From Geodermatophilus marinus (GTDB taxonomy: Bacteria > Actinomycetota > Actinomycetes > Mycobacteriales > Geodermatophilaceae), in NCBI RefSeq assembly GCF_003428645.1, contig NZ_QVQH01000008.1, positions 165,929-229,928 of the forward strand: a stretch of DNA of 64,000 bases, read 5' to 3'. The notes below the pieces were generated by a model. It was not told the origin of the DNA. It did not search any database and worked only from the letters and a program-made list of their open reading frames with translations. The translations under genes and the position numbers were made by a program. Shown here piece by piece: positions 63,882 through 64,000 of the stretch; within the stretch, counting starts at the first letter, position 1, and the number at the start of each line of letters is the position of its first letter.

Positions 63882-64000
63882 GTCCGGCGGTGTCCTACTC
63901 TCCCACCCCGTCTCCGGGGCAGTACCATCGGCGCTGAGAGGCTTAGCTTCCGGGTTCGGAATGGGACCGGGCGTTTCCCTCTCGCCATGACCGCCGTAAC
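63882..64000 (-). rRNA. rrf: 5S ribosomal RNA
   Basis: On the minus strand the sequence shows the 5S hallmarks: the helix I strand ACGGCGGTCATGGCG near the window edge, loop sequences CCCATTCCGAACCCGGAAGC and GGTACTGCC, and the closing GTAGGACACCGCCGGAC that pairs with the 5' end. The 5' terminus lies at or within a few bases of the window edge. It is the last gene of an rRNA operon whose 23S and 16S genes lie to the right. Confidence 0.95.

Overview
The window is about 64 kb of very GC-rich DNA with short intergenic gaps, many GTG starts and frequent ATGA/GTGA stop-start overlaps. With a complete ergothioneine gene set, a SigK/RskA-type sigma/anti-sigma pair, a class F sortase and the DUF4333, DUF5926 and LpqE-like families, it points to an actinobacterium. 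Gene content and codon style resemble Geodermatophilaceae (Blastococcus/Geodermatophilus/Modestobacter); that placement is inference. The right edge is the 5' end of a 5S rRNA gene on the minus strand, so an rRNA operon lies just beyond.

Layout. 1-6.5 kb (minus): a monosaccharide ABC transporter (chvE-mmsA-mmsB), a LacI regulator and a truncated FGGY sugar kinase, with two near-identical LacI-type operators. 6.6-14.3 kb: MFS transporter and M20 peptidase, DUF5926/SEC-C protein, cytochrome P450, AlkD-like protein and an acyl-CoA ligase. 14.4-26.3 kb: a glycan locus built round a cellulose-synthase-like GT2 with GH6, two GH8 enzymes, GT4, a polyprenyl-phosphate-type GT2, a GtrA flippase-like protein and two GT-C membrane transferases. 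26.5-33.3 kb: rhodanese, two bacterial PH-domain membrane proteins, an orphan GlmL/MutL-type protein, a divergent response regulator/short histidine kinase pair, manganese catalase and a small membrane protein. 33.5-47 kb: acetate symporter with DUF485 partner, an unusual Rieske oxygenase, LpqE-like lipoprotein, MBL hydrolase, HAD hydrolase, Fpg/Nei glycosylase, amidohydrolase, secreted matrixin-like protease, malic enzyme, and a SRPBCC/methyltransferase/TspO-like/DUF309 operon.

47.2-55.9 kb holds egtABCD and egtE (ergothioneine synthesis), interrupted by a cell-envelope module: DUF4397 surface protein, class F sortase, SigK-like ECF sigma factor and RskA-like anti-sigma factor. 55.9-61.7 kb (minus) is purine-ring catabolism: 8-oxoguanine-deaminase-type amidohydrolase, allantoicase and allantoinase, with a short remnant that may be the end of a urease accessory gene, then an epoxide hydrolase. 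61.8-63.8 kb is a GntR(YtrA)-ABC-permease operon preceded by its probable operator.

The most distinctive signals are: (a) a family of stem-loop elements placed at the stop codons of five genes, whose outer stems differ in sequence yet stay paired; one element is read in frame as the C-terminal tail of the amidohydrolase; (b) the cellulose-like glycan locus, which lacks the usual BcsB/PilZ or GlxA partners within the window; (c) a Rieske oxygenase carrying a second Rieske-like stretch without cluster ligands; (d) the sortase/sigma module lodged between egtD and egtE.
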